Positions 1 to 7,496 of a stretch of DNA of 64,000 nucleotides are shown here, one piece after another (the first letter of the stretch is position 1; every line of letters begins with the position of its first letter). The notes below the pieces were generated by a model, which saw only the letters and a list, made by a program, of their open reading frames with translations, did no database searches and was not told the DNA's origin. The stretch is from JAAYAE01 sp963678395 (GTDB taxonomy: Bacteria; Bacillota; Negativicutes; Acidaminococcales; Acidaminococcaceae). Location: the NCBI GenBank assembly GCA_963678395.1, contig OY782827.1, positions 1,984,001 through 2,048,000 of the forward strand, written 5' to 3'. A program made the position numbers and the translations under genes.

Positions 1-703
1 CCATCATAAGAAAATTCTCATCCATTATGCTACCCTTATATAATTTTTTAAAGGCACTATACAAAATATCATGCCCTAATATAATGTAGGCTGATGCAAA
101 GCCATAAATTTTCAAAGGTTCAGGTATAGGGCCAAAAAAGAACAGTAAAAACAGTAGCATGCTTATAATTATTTCGCCTAATTTTCCTGAAATAATTATT
201 TTTCCCTCTTTCACAGCCATCTTACTATGTGAAGTCAAAGCATTTTTCTCCGGCAACGAACAAGTAGAACCACGAGGAACAATAACAACCCCTGACTCAA
301 TAGATTGACAAATCTTTTGAATCTCCGATAATAATGTCTCCTGATTTGCAGCAGATAAACGTAACTGCCTAGTAGTAAAGCTAATACTGGCATACCTTAC
401 TCCCGGCAATTCTTGAATTTTATGTTCCATTTTAGCCGCACAATTTGCGCACGCCAAATTTTCCAAAATATATACTTTTTTAGGTACATCTGCATCCGGC
501 ATTTTACAAATACAATTCGCCAGACTTTCACCACAAACATCACAATAGTCTTCATGGGGATGACAAGCCTCACACTTGCAATCCTCAGGATGTCCTGAAA
601 TATGATGTTCATGGGGAGTAGGTATATGAACATGACTATGTTCCTCATGACAAGCATTGCCACAAGCATATTTAAGAGATTTTAATTCCTCAACATTTGT
701 CAT
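1..703 (-). CDS. Heavy-metal translocating P1B-type ATPase, N-terminal part (runs off the window)
   Basis: Reading the minus strand from ATG at 703 gives an open frame to the window edge (about 234 residues). The start has a good Shine-Dalgarno site, AGGAGC, 6-7 bases upstream. The first 70 residues are rich in His and Cys (CGNACHEEHSH, CKCEACHPH, CDVCGESLANCIC). A heavy-metal-associated domain with CANC follows at about residues 85-88, then a first membrane segment (ISMLLFLLFFFG). The last visible residues, MDENFLMM, resemble the sequence before transmembrane helix 3 in Zn/Cd/Pb (CadA/ZntA-like) P1B ATPases rather than in Cu ATPases. The CPx motif, DKTGT loop and ATP domain lie outside the window, so the metal is inferred. 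The gene starts 15 bases after csoR ends, on the same strand, so the two should be co-transcribed. Confidence 0.85.
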   Translation of the reverse strand, partial: MTNVEELKSLKYACGNACHEEHSHVHIPTPHEHHISGHPEDCKCEACHPHEDYCDVCGESLANCICKMPDADVPKKVYILENLACANCAAKMEHKIQELPGVRYASISFTTRQLRLSAANQETLLSEIQKICQSIESGVVIVPRGSTCSLPEKNALTSHSKMAVKEGKIIISGKLGEIIISMLLFLLFFFGPIPEPLKIYGFASAYIILGHDILYSAFKKLYKGSIMDENFLMM

Positions 704-718
704 TTATTTGCTCCTTTT

Positions 719-991
719 CTAACGCAGGAATCTATCAATTGCTACTCCTAATTCCGCCAAAGCTTCTTCTTCCTTGTCTTCGTGAATAGCCTTAGTTACA
801 CAATGTTCCATATGCTCTTTCAAAAATGCCTTGGTAGTATTTTCAATCGCCTGATGCACAGCCGCTAGTTGGGTTAAAATCTCCGAACAGTCCCTGCCCT
901 CAGCTACCATTTCTTTAACCGAGCGTACATGACCCTCAATACGTGCTAAACGGTTTACTATCTTGTTGCTATGCTTATAACCATACTCCAT
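719..991 (-). CDS. csoR: CsoR/RcnR-family metal-sensing repressor
   Basis: This 90-residue protein has the all-helical DUF156 fold, with motifs NRLARIEGHVRSVKEM and DCSEILTQLAAV. The ligand positions Cys35, His60 and Cys64 keep the spacing (25 and 4 residues) of the Cu(I) site in B. subtilis CsoR (Cys45, His70, Cys74). That favours copper sensing over the nickel/cobalt RcnR set. Such repressors bind G/C-tract palindromes and release DNA when metallated. It lies directly upstream of the P1B ATPase gene in the same transcription unit, and its own promoter contains a matching palindrome, so autoregulation of the pair is expected. The ATPase looks Zn/Cd-like while the sensor looks Cu-like, so the inducing metal is uncertain. 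Confidence 0.88.
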   Translation of the reverse strand: MEYGYKHSNKIVNRLARIEGHVRSVKEMVAEGRDCSEILTQLAAVHQAIENTTKAFLKEHMEHCVTKAIHEDKEEEALAELGVAIDRFLR

Positions 992-1009
992 AATTCCACC
1001 CCATTATAC

Positions 1010-1027
1010 ATCCCCCTTACGGGGTTA
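1010..1027 (-). promoter_or_regulatory. Second CsoR-like palindrome in the csoR 5' leader
   Basis: A second G/C dyad (AACCCCGTAAGGGGGAT on the minus strand) lies just downstream of the predicted transcription start and about 20 bp before the csoR start codon. Its form matches the promoter dyad, so it may be an auxiliary operator. This is inferred from similarity of the two dyads. Confidence 0.5.
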
Positions 1028-1039
1028 TTTTATGCTGTA

Positions 1040-1068
1040 ATTATACCCCCCCATAGGGGTTATGTCAA
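1040..1068 (-). promoter_or_regulatory. csoR promoter with CsoR-type operator in the spacer
   Basis: On the minus strand a consensus -35 TTGACA (1063-1068) and -10 TATAAT (1040-1045) are 17 bp apart. The spacer is a G/C-tract palindrome, AACCCCTATGGGGGGG, of the type bound by CsoR repressors. A bound repressor would cover the spacer and block RNA polymerase. The promoter points at csoR and the ATPase gene. Confidence 0.8.
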
Positions 1069-1080
1069 TAAATATCTTAC

Positions 1081-1112
1081 TTGACAAATAATGTATCAAA
1101 GCTTACTATAAT
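1081..1112 (+). promoter_or_regulatory. Candidate promoter for the NiCo riboswitch-CDF transcript
   Basis: A plus-strand TTGACA (1081-1086) and TATAAT (1107-1112) stand upstream of the riboswitch. The 20-bp spacer is longer than ideal, so the -10 is more secure than the -35. Confidence 0.45.
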
Positions 1113-1149
1113 AGCAATCTCTTTGCGCTGCTTAAATAAGCTACAGTAC

Positions 1150-1234
1150 AAACTGATCAGGCGGTAAATCTTTTGGATTTATGTTAGCCGGGCCGAATGG
1201 CAACAGGTTTAAATTAAAACACCTGTGGGACAGT
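1150..1234 (+). ncRNA. NiCo (czcD) riboswitch aptamer
   Basis: The segment carries the conserved blocks of the NiCo riboswitch in order: CTGATCAGGC, then a hairpin arm, TTAGCCGGGCCGAATGGCAACAGGT, an A/T-rich loop, and ACCTGTGGGACAGT. The family binds Ni(II) or Co(II) cooperatively and usually controls metal exporters. The last block is also the 5' arm of a terminator (1218-1256), so metal binding should prevent termination and switch on the downstream CDF exporter. The match is by eye to the published consensus. Confidence 0.88.
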
Positions 1235-1256
1235 AGTATGTTCCATGGGTGTTTTT
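1218..1256 (+). terminator. Riboswitch-controlled intrinsic terminator
   Basis: AACACCTGTGGGAC pairs along 14 positions, allowing G-U pairs, with GTTCCATGGGTGTT across an 8-base loop. Five T follow. The 5' arm overlaps the final conserved block of the NiCo aptamer, so aptamer folding and termination exclude each other. Confidence 0.8.
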
Positions 1257-1303
1257 GTATCCAAAACACCCCAAGAGATAAATAAAAAATAAGGGGTTTC
1301 ATT

Positions 1304-2218
1304 ATGAAAAGTAAAAACTTAGCTCAATTAAATGAAGACTTGGCTATGCACGTCTCGTATATTAGTATTACAATAAATATTTTGCTTTCTGCGTTTAAGT
1401 TGGTCGCTGGCATTATCGGCCATTCTGCCGCCATGGTTTCAGATGCCATCCATTCAGCTTCTGATGTTTTTAGTACATTTATTGTTATTATAGGAATTCG
1501 CCTTTCCAACAAGGCGTCCGATTCTTCTCATCAATATGGTCATGAAAAATTAGAATACATTGCAGCTATGTTTTTGGCCTTTGTACTTCTTATTACAGGC
1601 ATTGGCATTGGCTACGAAGGTGTACAAAACATTTTTTCTGAAACCTATGCCCATTTACAAACACCTACTTATATTGCCTTGGTAGCAGCCGTTATTTCTA
1701 TCGTTGTCAAAGAAGCCATGTTTTGGTATACAAAGAGCGCTGCTGTTAAAATTAATTCCGGTGCCCTTATGGCTGATGCTTGGCATCACCGTAGCGATGC
1801 ATTATCCTCCGTCGGCAGTTTACTTGGTATAGGTGGCGCCATGATGGGCTATCCTATTATGGATTCCTTAGCTTCTGTCGTTATCTGTATTATGATTATT
1901 CATGCTGCTTGGAAGATTTTTATTGATGCTACTAATAAATTGGTTGATCATGCTTGTGATGAAGAAACCTTGGAAGCAATGCGTAAACATGTACTAAGTC
2001 AAGATGGCGTCCATGGTATTGATGAGATACGTACTCGTATGTTTGGCAGTAAATATTATGTTGATATAGATATTAGTGCTGATGGTAATCAGTCCTTATT
2101 CCACGCTCATCACATTGCCGAAAAAGTACATGACACTATCGAGCATAATTTCCCCAATGTTAAACATTGCATGGTACATGTTAGCCCTTCAAAACGAGAT
2201 GACCAACCAAAAACATAA
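1304..2218 (+). CDS. Cation diffusion facilitator (CDF) family metal exporter
   Basis: This 304-residue protein has the CDF architecture: six membrane segments in about the first 205 residues, then a cytoplasmic metal-binding domain. Metal-site motifs are visible in TM2 (SDAIHSASD) and TM5 (DAWHHRSDALSS), and the C-terminal domain ends with His-rich FHAHHIAEKVH and KHCMVHVSP. CDF proteins exchange a divalent cation for protons across the inner membrane. The start at 1304 follows AAGGGG with good spacing. The NiCo riboswitch in its leader argues for Ni(II)/Co(II) as the inducing and probably exported ions. It diverges from the csoR-ATPase unit, making a small metal-resistance island. Confidence 0.9.
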   Translation: MKSKNLAQLNEDLAMHVSYISITINILLSAFKLVAGIIGHSAAMVSDAIHSASDVFSTFIVIIGIRLSNKASDSSHQYGHEKLEYIAAMFLAFVLLITGIGIGYEGVQNIFSETYAHLQTPTYIALVAAVISIVVKEAMFWYTKSAAVKINSGALMADAWHHRSDALSSVGSLLGIGGAMMGYPIMDSLASVVICIMIIHAAWKIFIDATNKLVDHACDEETLEAMRKHVLSQDGVHGIDEIRTRMFGSKYYVDIDISADGNQSLFHAHHIAEKVHDTIEHNFPNVKHCMVHVSPSKRDDQPKT

Positions 2219-2237
2219 TAGATTTGCTTAATTTTAC

Positions 2238-2285
2238 AACAAAAGAGCTGTTACTTTTCTTAAGAAAAGTAACAGCTCTTTTGTT
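2238..2285 (+). terminator. Terminator after the CDF gene
   Basis: A near-perfect hairpin (AAAAGAGCTGTTACTTTTC and its complement around a TTAAG loop) begins 20 bases after the CDF stop and ends in TTTTGTTGTT. The A/T flanks on both sides could let it work in both directions. Confidence 0.8.
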
Positions 2286-2372
2286 GTTCTTCGAAGTGTC
2301 TCTCACTCTCTTTTTATTTTAAGGGCCATTTTAAAATGCCTTTTTGAGAGAAGCAGTACGTCCAATACTGTA

Positions 2373-3094
2373 AATCATAACCGCCGGCTCAGCCGGCGGT
2401 ATGTACAGCACCTATAAGGTGCTCTTACCTGCCACATCTTAAGATGTACTGAATTAGTCCGCCAATCGCACATCTTCCCCGAATTAGGCCCCTTGGGCCT
2501 TTTTCTTATTTATTCTCTTTTACCGGCTCACCCGTGAACGGGTCTACATACTCTTTCAGCGAGATTTTGTCTGTGGTAATAGCATCCTGTAGTTGATTCC
2601 TAACATATTCCTCTATTCTTTTGCTGTTTTTTCCTACTGTATCTACATAATACCCTCTACACCAGAAATGCCTGTTTCCATATTTATATTTTAAATTAGT
2701 ATGTCGGTCAAATATCATAAGGGAACTTTTTCCTTTCAGATACCCTAATATTTGGGATACACTATATTTAGGTGGTATTTTCACTAGCATATGAACGTGA
2801 TCAGGACAACACTCTGCTTCAATTATTTCTACTTCTTTTCTCTGGCATAACAGCCTTAATATTTTTCCTATATCCAATCTTATCTTCCCGTATATTACTC
2901 TTCTCCTGTACTTCGGAGCAAACACTATATGATATTTGCAGTTCCAACTACTGTGTGATAAACTTTGACTGTCCAACATGGATACCTCCTCTGTTATTTA
3001 TGTGTGGTTGGCGAACCAACACTATTTTAACATTGGAGGTTTTTTCTGCTAAAGCTATCGAATCTCGCCGGCATAGCCGGCGGTTTATTGTTTC
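2373..3094 (-). mobile_element. IS200/IS605-family element, copy 1
   Basis: About 720 bp are shared with 27784 onward, which sets the rough limits. The ends carry subterminal hairpins, CCGCCGGCTCAGCCGGCGG at about 2381-2399 and CGCCGGCATAGCCGGCG near 3067-3083, as expected for IS200-type elements that use single-stranded ends and make no target duplication. It contains only tnpA. It lies directly downstream of an orphan cobalamin riboswitch, so it may have displaced the regulated gene. Exact ends are uncertain by some bases. Confidence 0.82.
2506..2979 (-). CDS. tnpA: IS200/IS605 TnpA transposase (Y1 HUH), copy 1
   Basis: This 157-residue Y1 transposase has the WNCKYHIVFAPKYRR start typical of the family, the HUH motif in CCPDHVHMLV and the probable catalytic Tyr in RIEEYVRNQ. 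Such enzymes cut and rejoin single-stranded DNA at hairpin ends. The ATG at 2979 follows GGAGG by 5 bases. The frame is complete, so this copy may be active. Copy 2 at 27931 differs by a lost ATG and a C-terminal frameshift. Confidence 0.93.
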   Translation of the reverse strand: MLDSQSLSHSSWNCKYHIVFAPKYRRRVIYGKIRLDIGKILRLLCQRKEVEIIEAECCPDHVHMLVKIPPKYSVSQILGYLKGKSSLMIFDRHTNLKYKYGNRHFWCRGYYVDTVGKNSKRIEEYVRNQLQDAITTDKISLKEYVDPFTGEPVKENK

Positions 3095-3145
3095 TTCGCT
3101 CCTTTGTCGCTCGAAACCATCGCTAAAGCAAAATATACAATAAAA

Positions 3146-3173
3146 AAGCTTCTTTCCGTGAGGAAAGAAGCTT
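3146..3173 (-). terminator. Terminator of the cobalamin riboswitch leader
   Basis: A perfect 12-bp stem (AAGCTTCTTTCC around a TCAC/GTGA loop) is followed on the minus strand by TTTTTTA. It lies downstream of the cobalamin aptamer and is the probable OFF structure of the switch. Confidence 0.8.
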
Positions 3174-3199
3174 ACTAGACAATGGTGAAAATACTCACG

Positions 3200-3323
3200 C
3201 TCATCCGCTTCCTGTCTCTCGCAGGATACTTTGGATACCACAGACCGATATGCTGGCTTTACAGCGGCGGAACCGTGTCGGATTTACATCGACTTATCGT
3301 TTTCTGTATCATATTAAGTTACA
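3200..3323 (-). ncRNA. Cobalamin riboswitch, orphaned
   Basis: On the minus strand the core AAATCCGACACGG / TTCCGCCGCTGTAAAG matches the conserved cobalamin aptamer core (AATCCG..CGG..CCGCCACTGT). A B12-box-like stretch (GCCAGCATATCGGTCTG) follows directly. A consensus promoter precedes it and a strong terminator follows at 3146-3173. The close spacing of core and B12 box suggests a compact class without the large P6 extension. No minus-strand gene follows: IS200 begins about 50 bases on, and beyond it lies the 3' end of a plus-strand gene. The regulated gene was probably lost. Confidence 0.75.
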
Positions 3324-3328
3324 CCACT

Positions 3329-3356
3329 ATTATACTACATACAGAAGCAATGTCAA
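3329..3356 (-). promoter_or_regulatory. Promoter of the cobalamin riboswitch
   Basis: Minus-strand -35 TTGACA (3351-3356) and -10 TATAAT (3329-3334) are 16 bp apart, both perfect consensus hexamers, just upstream of the aptamer. Confidence 0.8.
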
Positions 3357-3399
3357 TATTTCTTCTAAAAGATTAGTTAGATTTTTTACTTCTAGGCAA

Positions 3400-4425
3400 C
3401 TACATGGGTTTGCCAAAATATTTGTAAATACCAGGAGGTACCGCCAAATTTAAAAACAAAAATCTAAACATCTGATAGGTCAAAATAATTGCCACCTTCT
3501 CTTCTAAAGACATGCCAACCAAACACATTTCCCCTAAACCACCAGGAGCCATGGCTAAAAAAGCCGTGATTAAACTAAAGCCATAATAATAGGATAAAAC
3601 ATAAGCCACGACTATGCTAACACCTAAAATTGAAAAGATACCCAAAAAAGCAGACGGCATTACCCTACCCAACTTTTTAACTTTTTGTGGTTCTAATCCC
3701 GATCCTACATAAATTCCAATGCTAAGCTGTGCCGTTGCCAGCAGCCAGTTTGGAGCTGTATTTAGCAGGCCGGTATATAATGCTGCCAAAGCGGCTAAGA
3801 TGATCGGACCTAAAAGATAGGGAGTGGATATTTTTAGTTTTTCCATTATAAAACCAGTTAGTCCTGCAAAAGGCAAAATAATCCAGAAGGAAACGGCATT
3901 AGTTACAGCTAGACTAGTCGCCGTCTTAGTTACTTCAGCCCCTAACAAATGGGTAACAAAAAAAGGAACACTCACTACAATAGTAATTAACCTTAGACTC
4001 TGTAGAACCGTTACTATATTGGCATCAACACGCGAATCTTCATCGATCATGGCCGTCATTTGCGTAAATCCGCCAGGCATTATCCCCATAATAGTACTAT
4101 GTAGATCTATATTTTCATATTTGGACATAACTAAAGAAATAATCAGAGCTGTCATAACTGAAATAAGCGTTGCACCTACAATACCAGGTATTTGATGCAG
4201 CATTTGATCTAAAACACTAGGAGTAACATACCTGCCTATACCATAGCCAACTACAACTAAGCCATAATTACGCCACATCCTAGGCCATTTAACACCTTTT
4301 ATGCCAGAAATCTTCATTCCCAAGGAAACAAATACTCCACCTAGCATCCATGGTATAGGCATTCCTATAAAATTCAATCTCCAGCCTAAAATAGCTGACA
4401 ATACAAACAAAAGAGTTTTTATCAC
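3400..4425 (-). CDS. AbrB-family membrane protein (COG3180)
   Basis: This 341-residue, very hydrophobic protein has about ten membrane segments in two similar halves, with the repeated motifs LPWMLG-like PIPWMLGGV near the N-terminus and PYLLGPIIL in the middle, and PGG turns (IMPGGFTQM, MAPGGLGEM). This is the AbrB-duplication membrane family, sometimes mislabelled ammonia monooxygenase or transcriptional regulator; its substrate is not established. The start is probably GTG at 4425, 24 bases after engB stops, so it should be the last gene of the lon-engB transcript. No terminator hairpin is obvious right after it; the riboswitch promoter begins about 45 bases on. Confidence 0.8.
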   Translation of the reverse strand: MIKTLLFVLSAILGWRLNFIGMPIPWMLGGVFVSLGMKISGIKGVKWPRMWRNYGLVVVGYGIGRYVTPSVLDQMLHQIPGIVGATLISVMTALIISLVMSKYENIDLHSTIMGIMPGGFTQMTAMIDEDSRVDANIVTVLQSLRLITIVVSVPFFVTHLLGAEVTKTATSLAVTNAVSFWIILPFAGLTGFIMEKLKISTPYLLGPIILAALAALYTGLLNTAPNWLLATAQLSIGIYVGSGLEPQKVKKLGRVMPSAFLGIFSILGVSIVVAYVLSYYYGFSLITAFLAMAPGGLGEMCLVGMSLEEKVAIILTYQMFRFLFLNLAVPPGIYKYFGKPM

Positions 4426-4449
4426 CTCTGGAGCGCCTTCTTCCTTACC

Positions 4450-5079
4450 TTAGTCTATATATTCCATCAACCTAGCAATAAGCTCATTACGCATAGTATG
4501 GGCGGTAGAGGAGTAGGTAATAATACGACTATCATCCAGCCCTAATTCTCGCTTAAATAGCTCCTTTTGTGCCATTGCCGCGCTCTTTGACAACTTATCA
4601 GCCTTAGTCAGCACAACTATGGTAGGGCGATGGCAATCCATAAGCCAATGATAGCAAGCGATATCACTCTCCATAGGCTTATGCCTAATATCTATTAACT
4701 GAAAAACCAATTTTAAACGCTCAGAGTTTTCTAAATACTTGCCTATAAAAGCCGACCACTGTTCTCGATTATCCTTGGCCGTACGAGCAAATCCATAACC
4801 TGGTAGATCTACCAAATGAAATATACGGCGCTCTTCTACTTCGTCGAGCATGCGTTTAGCACATAGTTCATAAAAATTTAGCGTCTGTGTTTTCCCTGGT
4901 GAGCCACTAACCCTAGCTAACCCACGACAACGGGTTAAAGAGTTTATCAGGGAAGACTTTCCAACATTACTGCGGCCGATAAAAGCAATCTCTTCCAATG
5001 CCGGCAAGGGATATTGTTCACTTTTCACCGCTGAAGCTACGTATTTTGCTGTAATTAAATCCCATTGTTTTACATTCAT
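4450..5079 (-). CDS. engB: Ribosome-biogenesis GTPase EngB (YsxC/YihA)
   Basis: This 209-residue TRAFAC GTPase acts in late assembly of the 50S subunit. The G motifs are in order: G1 GRSNVGKSS, G2 region GKTQT, G3 DLPGYG, G4 TKADK and G5 YSS. Length and motif spacing fit the EngB family. The ATG at 5079 is 2 bases after the lon stop, with GGAGG inside the lon end, so translation is probably coupled. The lon-engB pairing is common in Firmicutes and Negativicutes. Confidence 0.96.
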   Translation of the reverse strand: MNVKQWDLITAKYVASAVKSEQYPLPALEEIAFIGRSNVGKSSLINSLTRCRGLARVSGSPGKTQTLNFYELCAKRMLDEVEERRIFHLVDLPGYGFARTAKDNREQWSAFIGKYLENSERLKLVFQLIDIRHKPMESDIACYHWLMDCHRPTIVVLTKADKLSKSAAMAQKELFKRELGLDDSRIITYSSTAHTMRNELIARLMEYID

Positions 5080-5081
5080 TT

Positions 5082-7397
5082 TTAATCCTCCAGTGCTATT
5101 TTAGTAACCTGGTCCATGTGTTCAACCGGAATAAACTCAATAGCATCGCGCACCTTTTTAGGTAATTCATCTAAGTCTTGCATATTTTGCGCCGGCAATA
5201 AAATTCTCTTAATATGATATCTACTTGCAGCAAGCATTTTTTCCTTTATACCGCCTACGGGTAACACGCGTCCTGACAAGGTAATCTCTCCGGTCATAGC
5301 AATGCCAGCCTTAATTTTACGCTTTGTTAAAGCTGATTCCATAGCCGTTACCATAGTTATACCTGCCGATGGTCCATCTTTAGGTATTGCTCCTTCCGGT
5401 AAATGGATATGAATATCTATTTTTTCGGAAAAATCCTCTGGCAGACCTAACTGTGTAGCTCTGGAACGAATGTAAGTATAACCTGCTTGGGCAGACTCTT
5501 TCATAACATCACCAAGCTGACCGGTTAACTGCAATTTCCCTTTGCCTGCACAAGCTATAACTTCTACTTTCAGCATTTCACCACCTACACTGGTCCACGC
5601 TAACCCTGTACATATGCCAACTTCACTACGCGCCTTTAAATCACTTTCTAAATAGATGATTGGGCCCAAAAACGTGGCTAAATTAGCCGAATTTATTTTC
5701 ACGCTTTCAACTTCACCAGCCACAATTTTCCGAGCTGCCTTGCGGCATAAACTAGCTATTTTACGCTCTAAATTACGTACGCCTGCTTCACGAGTATAAT
5801 CACGAATAATTTGCTCAATGGTTTTTGGTGCCACAGAAAACGTTTTAGCAGTAAGTCCATGTTCCTTACGCTCTTTAGGTATTAAATGCAATTGCGCGAT
5901 TTTTATTTTCTCTTCATCAGTATAGCTCGATAGTTGAATTACTTCCATTCTATCTAACAAGGCCGCAGGAATAGTATCCACACTATTTGCTGTAACAATC
6001 CAAAATACATTGGACATATCAAAAGGATATTCCACAAAATGATCGCTGAAATTACAATTTTGTTCTGGATCCAAAACCTCCAGCAATGCTGAAGCAGGAT
6101 CGCCACGGAAAGCTGCATTCATCTTATCGACTTCATCCAATAAAAATACAGGATTGGAACTACCACAAATCTGCATTCCATGAATTAAGCGTCCTGGCAT
6201 AGCCCCAATATAAGTACGTCTATGTCCACGTATCTCTGCTTCATCACGTACCCCGCCTAAAGAAATCCGCGTAAATTTACGATTAATAGCACGAGCAACG
6301 CTACGAGCTAAAGAAGTTTTACCAACTCCGGGTGGTCCAACTAAACACAAAATAGGTCCTTTGTTTTGTTTAGTTAAGGCATGCACCGCTAAGTATTCTA
6401 AAATACGTTCCTTAACTTTTTCTAACCCGCAATGGTCCTTATTCAAAATTTTCTCAGCTAGTTTTAAATCATAATTATCTTCGGTAAAAGTATCCCAAGG
6501 TAAGGCTAAAACTACATCTAAATAGTTGCGAATTACAGCACTTTCTGCCATCATAGGTGGCATCTTATATAAGCGATCTAGTTCCTTATCAAGTTTTTCA
6601 ATTAAATCTTCCGGCAATTTTAATTCCGCCATTTTTTTCTTATATATATCAACTTCTGCTTGACGTTCATCGCCATCGTTTAATTCTTTACTGATGGCCT
6701 TCATTTGTTCACGCAAATAATATTCCCTTTGATTTTGTTCTATTTGCTTGCTAACCTGCTGGGAAATACTCTTTTCAATGTTAGCAATTTCTAATTCTTT
6801 GCATAAGTAACCATATAGTAAGTTCATGCGTACTTTAACATCGCTTGCTTCCAACACTTTTTCTTTTTCACTGATACTAATACCAATATAACCTGCAATC
6901 ATATCTGCAATACGACCAGGATCAGCCTGGTCGTTAAACGTAATCAAGACCTCTGACGTAACTTTCTTGCTAGCCAAAACCCACTGCTCAAATGTTTCTA
7001 CCAGCATGCGTTTCAAAGCTTCAACTTCATTGCTATGATCATTTATATCTTCAACGCTATTAACAATAACTTCGAAATTAGAACCCTCTATGTCTTCCAC
7101 GGATAAAATCTGTGCCCTATTCAATCCCTCTACCAATACCCGCAAAGCACCATTAGGAAGTTTTAATAACTGTTTTATTTCAGCAACAATACCATAACTG
7201 AACATATCTGCCGCAGTCGGCTCCATGGTAACAGCTTCTTTTTGAGCTACAAGAAAAATTTTGCGTGAACCATTCATTGCGGTCTCAACTGCTTTAATAG
7301 AGCGTTCACGGCCTATATCTAAATTTATAATCATACCCGGAAATACCAGAATGCCACGCAAAGGCAACAGTGGCATTCTTAATTTATTCTCACTCAT
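5082..7397 (-). CDS. lon: ATP-dependent protease Lon
   Basis: This is a complete Lon protease of 771 residues: N-terminal substrate-binding domain (LPLRGILVFPGM), coiled-coil region, AAA+ module with Walker A GPPGVGKTS and Walker B FLLDEVDKM, and the C-terminal protease domain with catalytic Ser in KDGPSAG and Lys in GGIKEKMLAA. It degrades damaged and regulatory proteins in the cytoplasm. The frame extends to 7421, but ATG at 7397 (protein begins MSENKLRMP) has GGGAGG 8 bases upstream and is preferred. It heads an operon with engB. Confidence 0.96.
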   Translation of the reverse strand: MSENKLRMPLLPLRGILVFPGMIINLDIGRERSIKAVETAMNGSRKIFLVAQKEAVTMEPTAADMFSYGIVAEIKQLLKLPNGALRVLVEGLNRAQILSVEDIEGSNFEVIVNSVEDINDHSNEVEALKRMLVETFEQWVLASKKVTSEVLITFNDQADPGRIADMIAGYIGISISEKEKVLEASDVKVRMNLLYGYLCKELEIANIEKSISQQVSKQIEQNQREYYLREQMKAISKELNDGDERQAEVDIYKKKMAELKLPEDLIEKLDKELDRLYKMPPMMAESAVIRNYLDVVLALPWDTFTEDNYDLKLAEKILNKDHCGLEKVKERILEYLAVHALTKQNKGPILCLVGPPGVGKTSLARSVARAINRKFTRISLGGVRDEAEIRGHRRTYIGAMPGRLIHGMQICGSSNPVFLLDEVDKMNAAFRGDPASALLEVLDPEQNCNFSDHFVEYPFDMSNVFWIVTANSVDTIPAALLDRMEVIQLSSYTDEEKIKIAQLHLIPKERKEHGLTAKTFSVAPKTIEQIIRDYTREAGVRNLERKIASLCRKAARKIVAGEVESVKINSANLATFLGPIIYLESDLKARSEVGICTGLAWTSVGGEMLKVEVIACAGKGKLQLTGQLGDVMKESAQAGYTYIRSRATQLGLPEDFSEKIDIHIHLPEGAIPKDGPSAGITMVTAMESALTKRKIKAGIAMTGEITLSGRVLPVGGIKEKMLAASRYHIKRILLPAQNMQDLDELPKKVRDAIEFIPVEHMDQVTKIALED

Positions 7398-7449
7398 TTG
7401 CAATCCTCCCATCCAATACATTAGCGTAAATTACGCCCTCTTTAATTAC

Positions 7450-7478
7450 ATTATAGACAAAAAGGGGAAAAAGGTTAA
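7450..7478 (-). promoter_or_regulatory. Candidate lon promoter overlapping the clpX terminator
   Basis: Minus-strand -10 TATAAT (7450-7455) and -35 TTAACC (7473-7478) are 17 bp apart. The -35 lies inside the clpX terminator hairpin, so lon may be transcribed separately from clpX. Confidence 0.5.
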
Positions 7479-7492
7479 CCCCTTTTCCCCCT
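7460..7492 (-). terminator. Terminator after clpX
   Basis: A hairpin with GGGGAAAAGGGG and CCTTTTTCCCC arms around TTAA is followed on the minus strand by TTTTTGTC. It starts 5 bases after the clpX stop codon. Confidence 0.7.
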
Positions 7493-7496
7493 CAAA

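Noticed and set aside
397..669. 90-residue minus-strand ORF at the window start
   Set aside because: It is an out-of-frame shadow of the His/Cys-rich P1B ATPase N-terminus, which has the SD and the HMA motif.
2948..3241. 97-residue ORF across the cobalamin leader and IS200 end
   Set aside because: No SD or family match, and it overlaps the aptamer, the terminator and the IS end.
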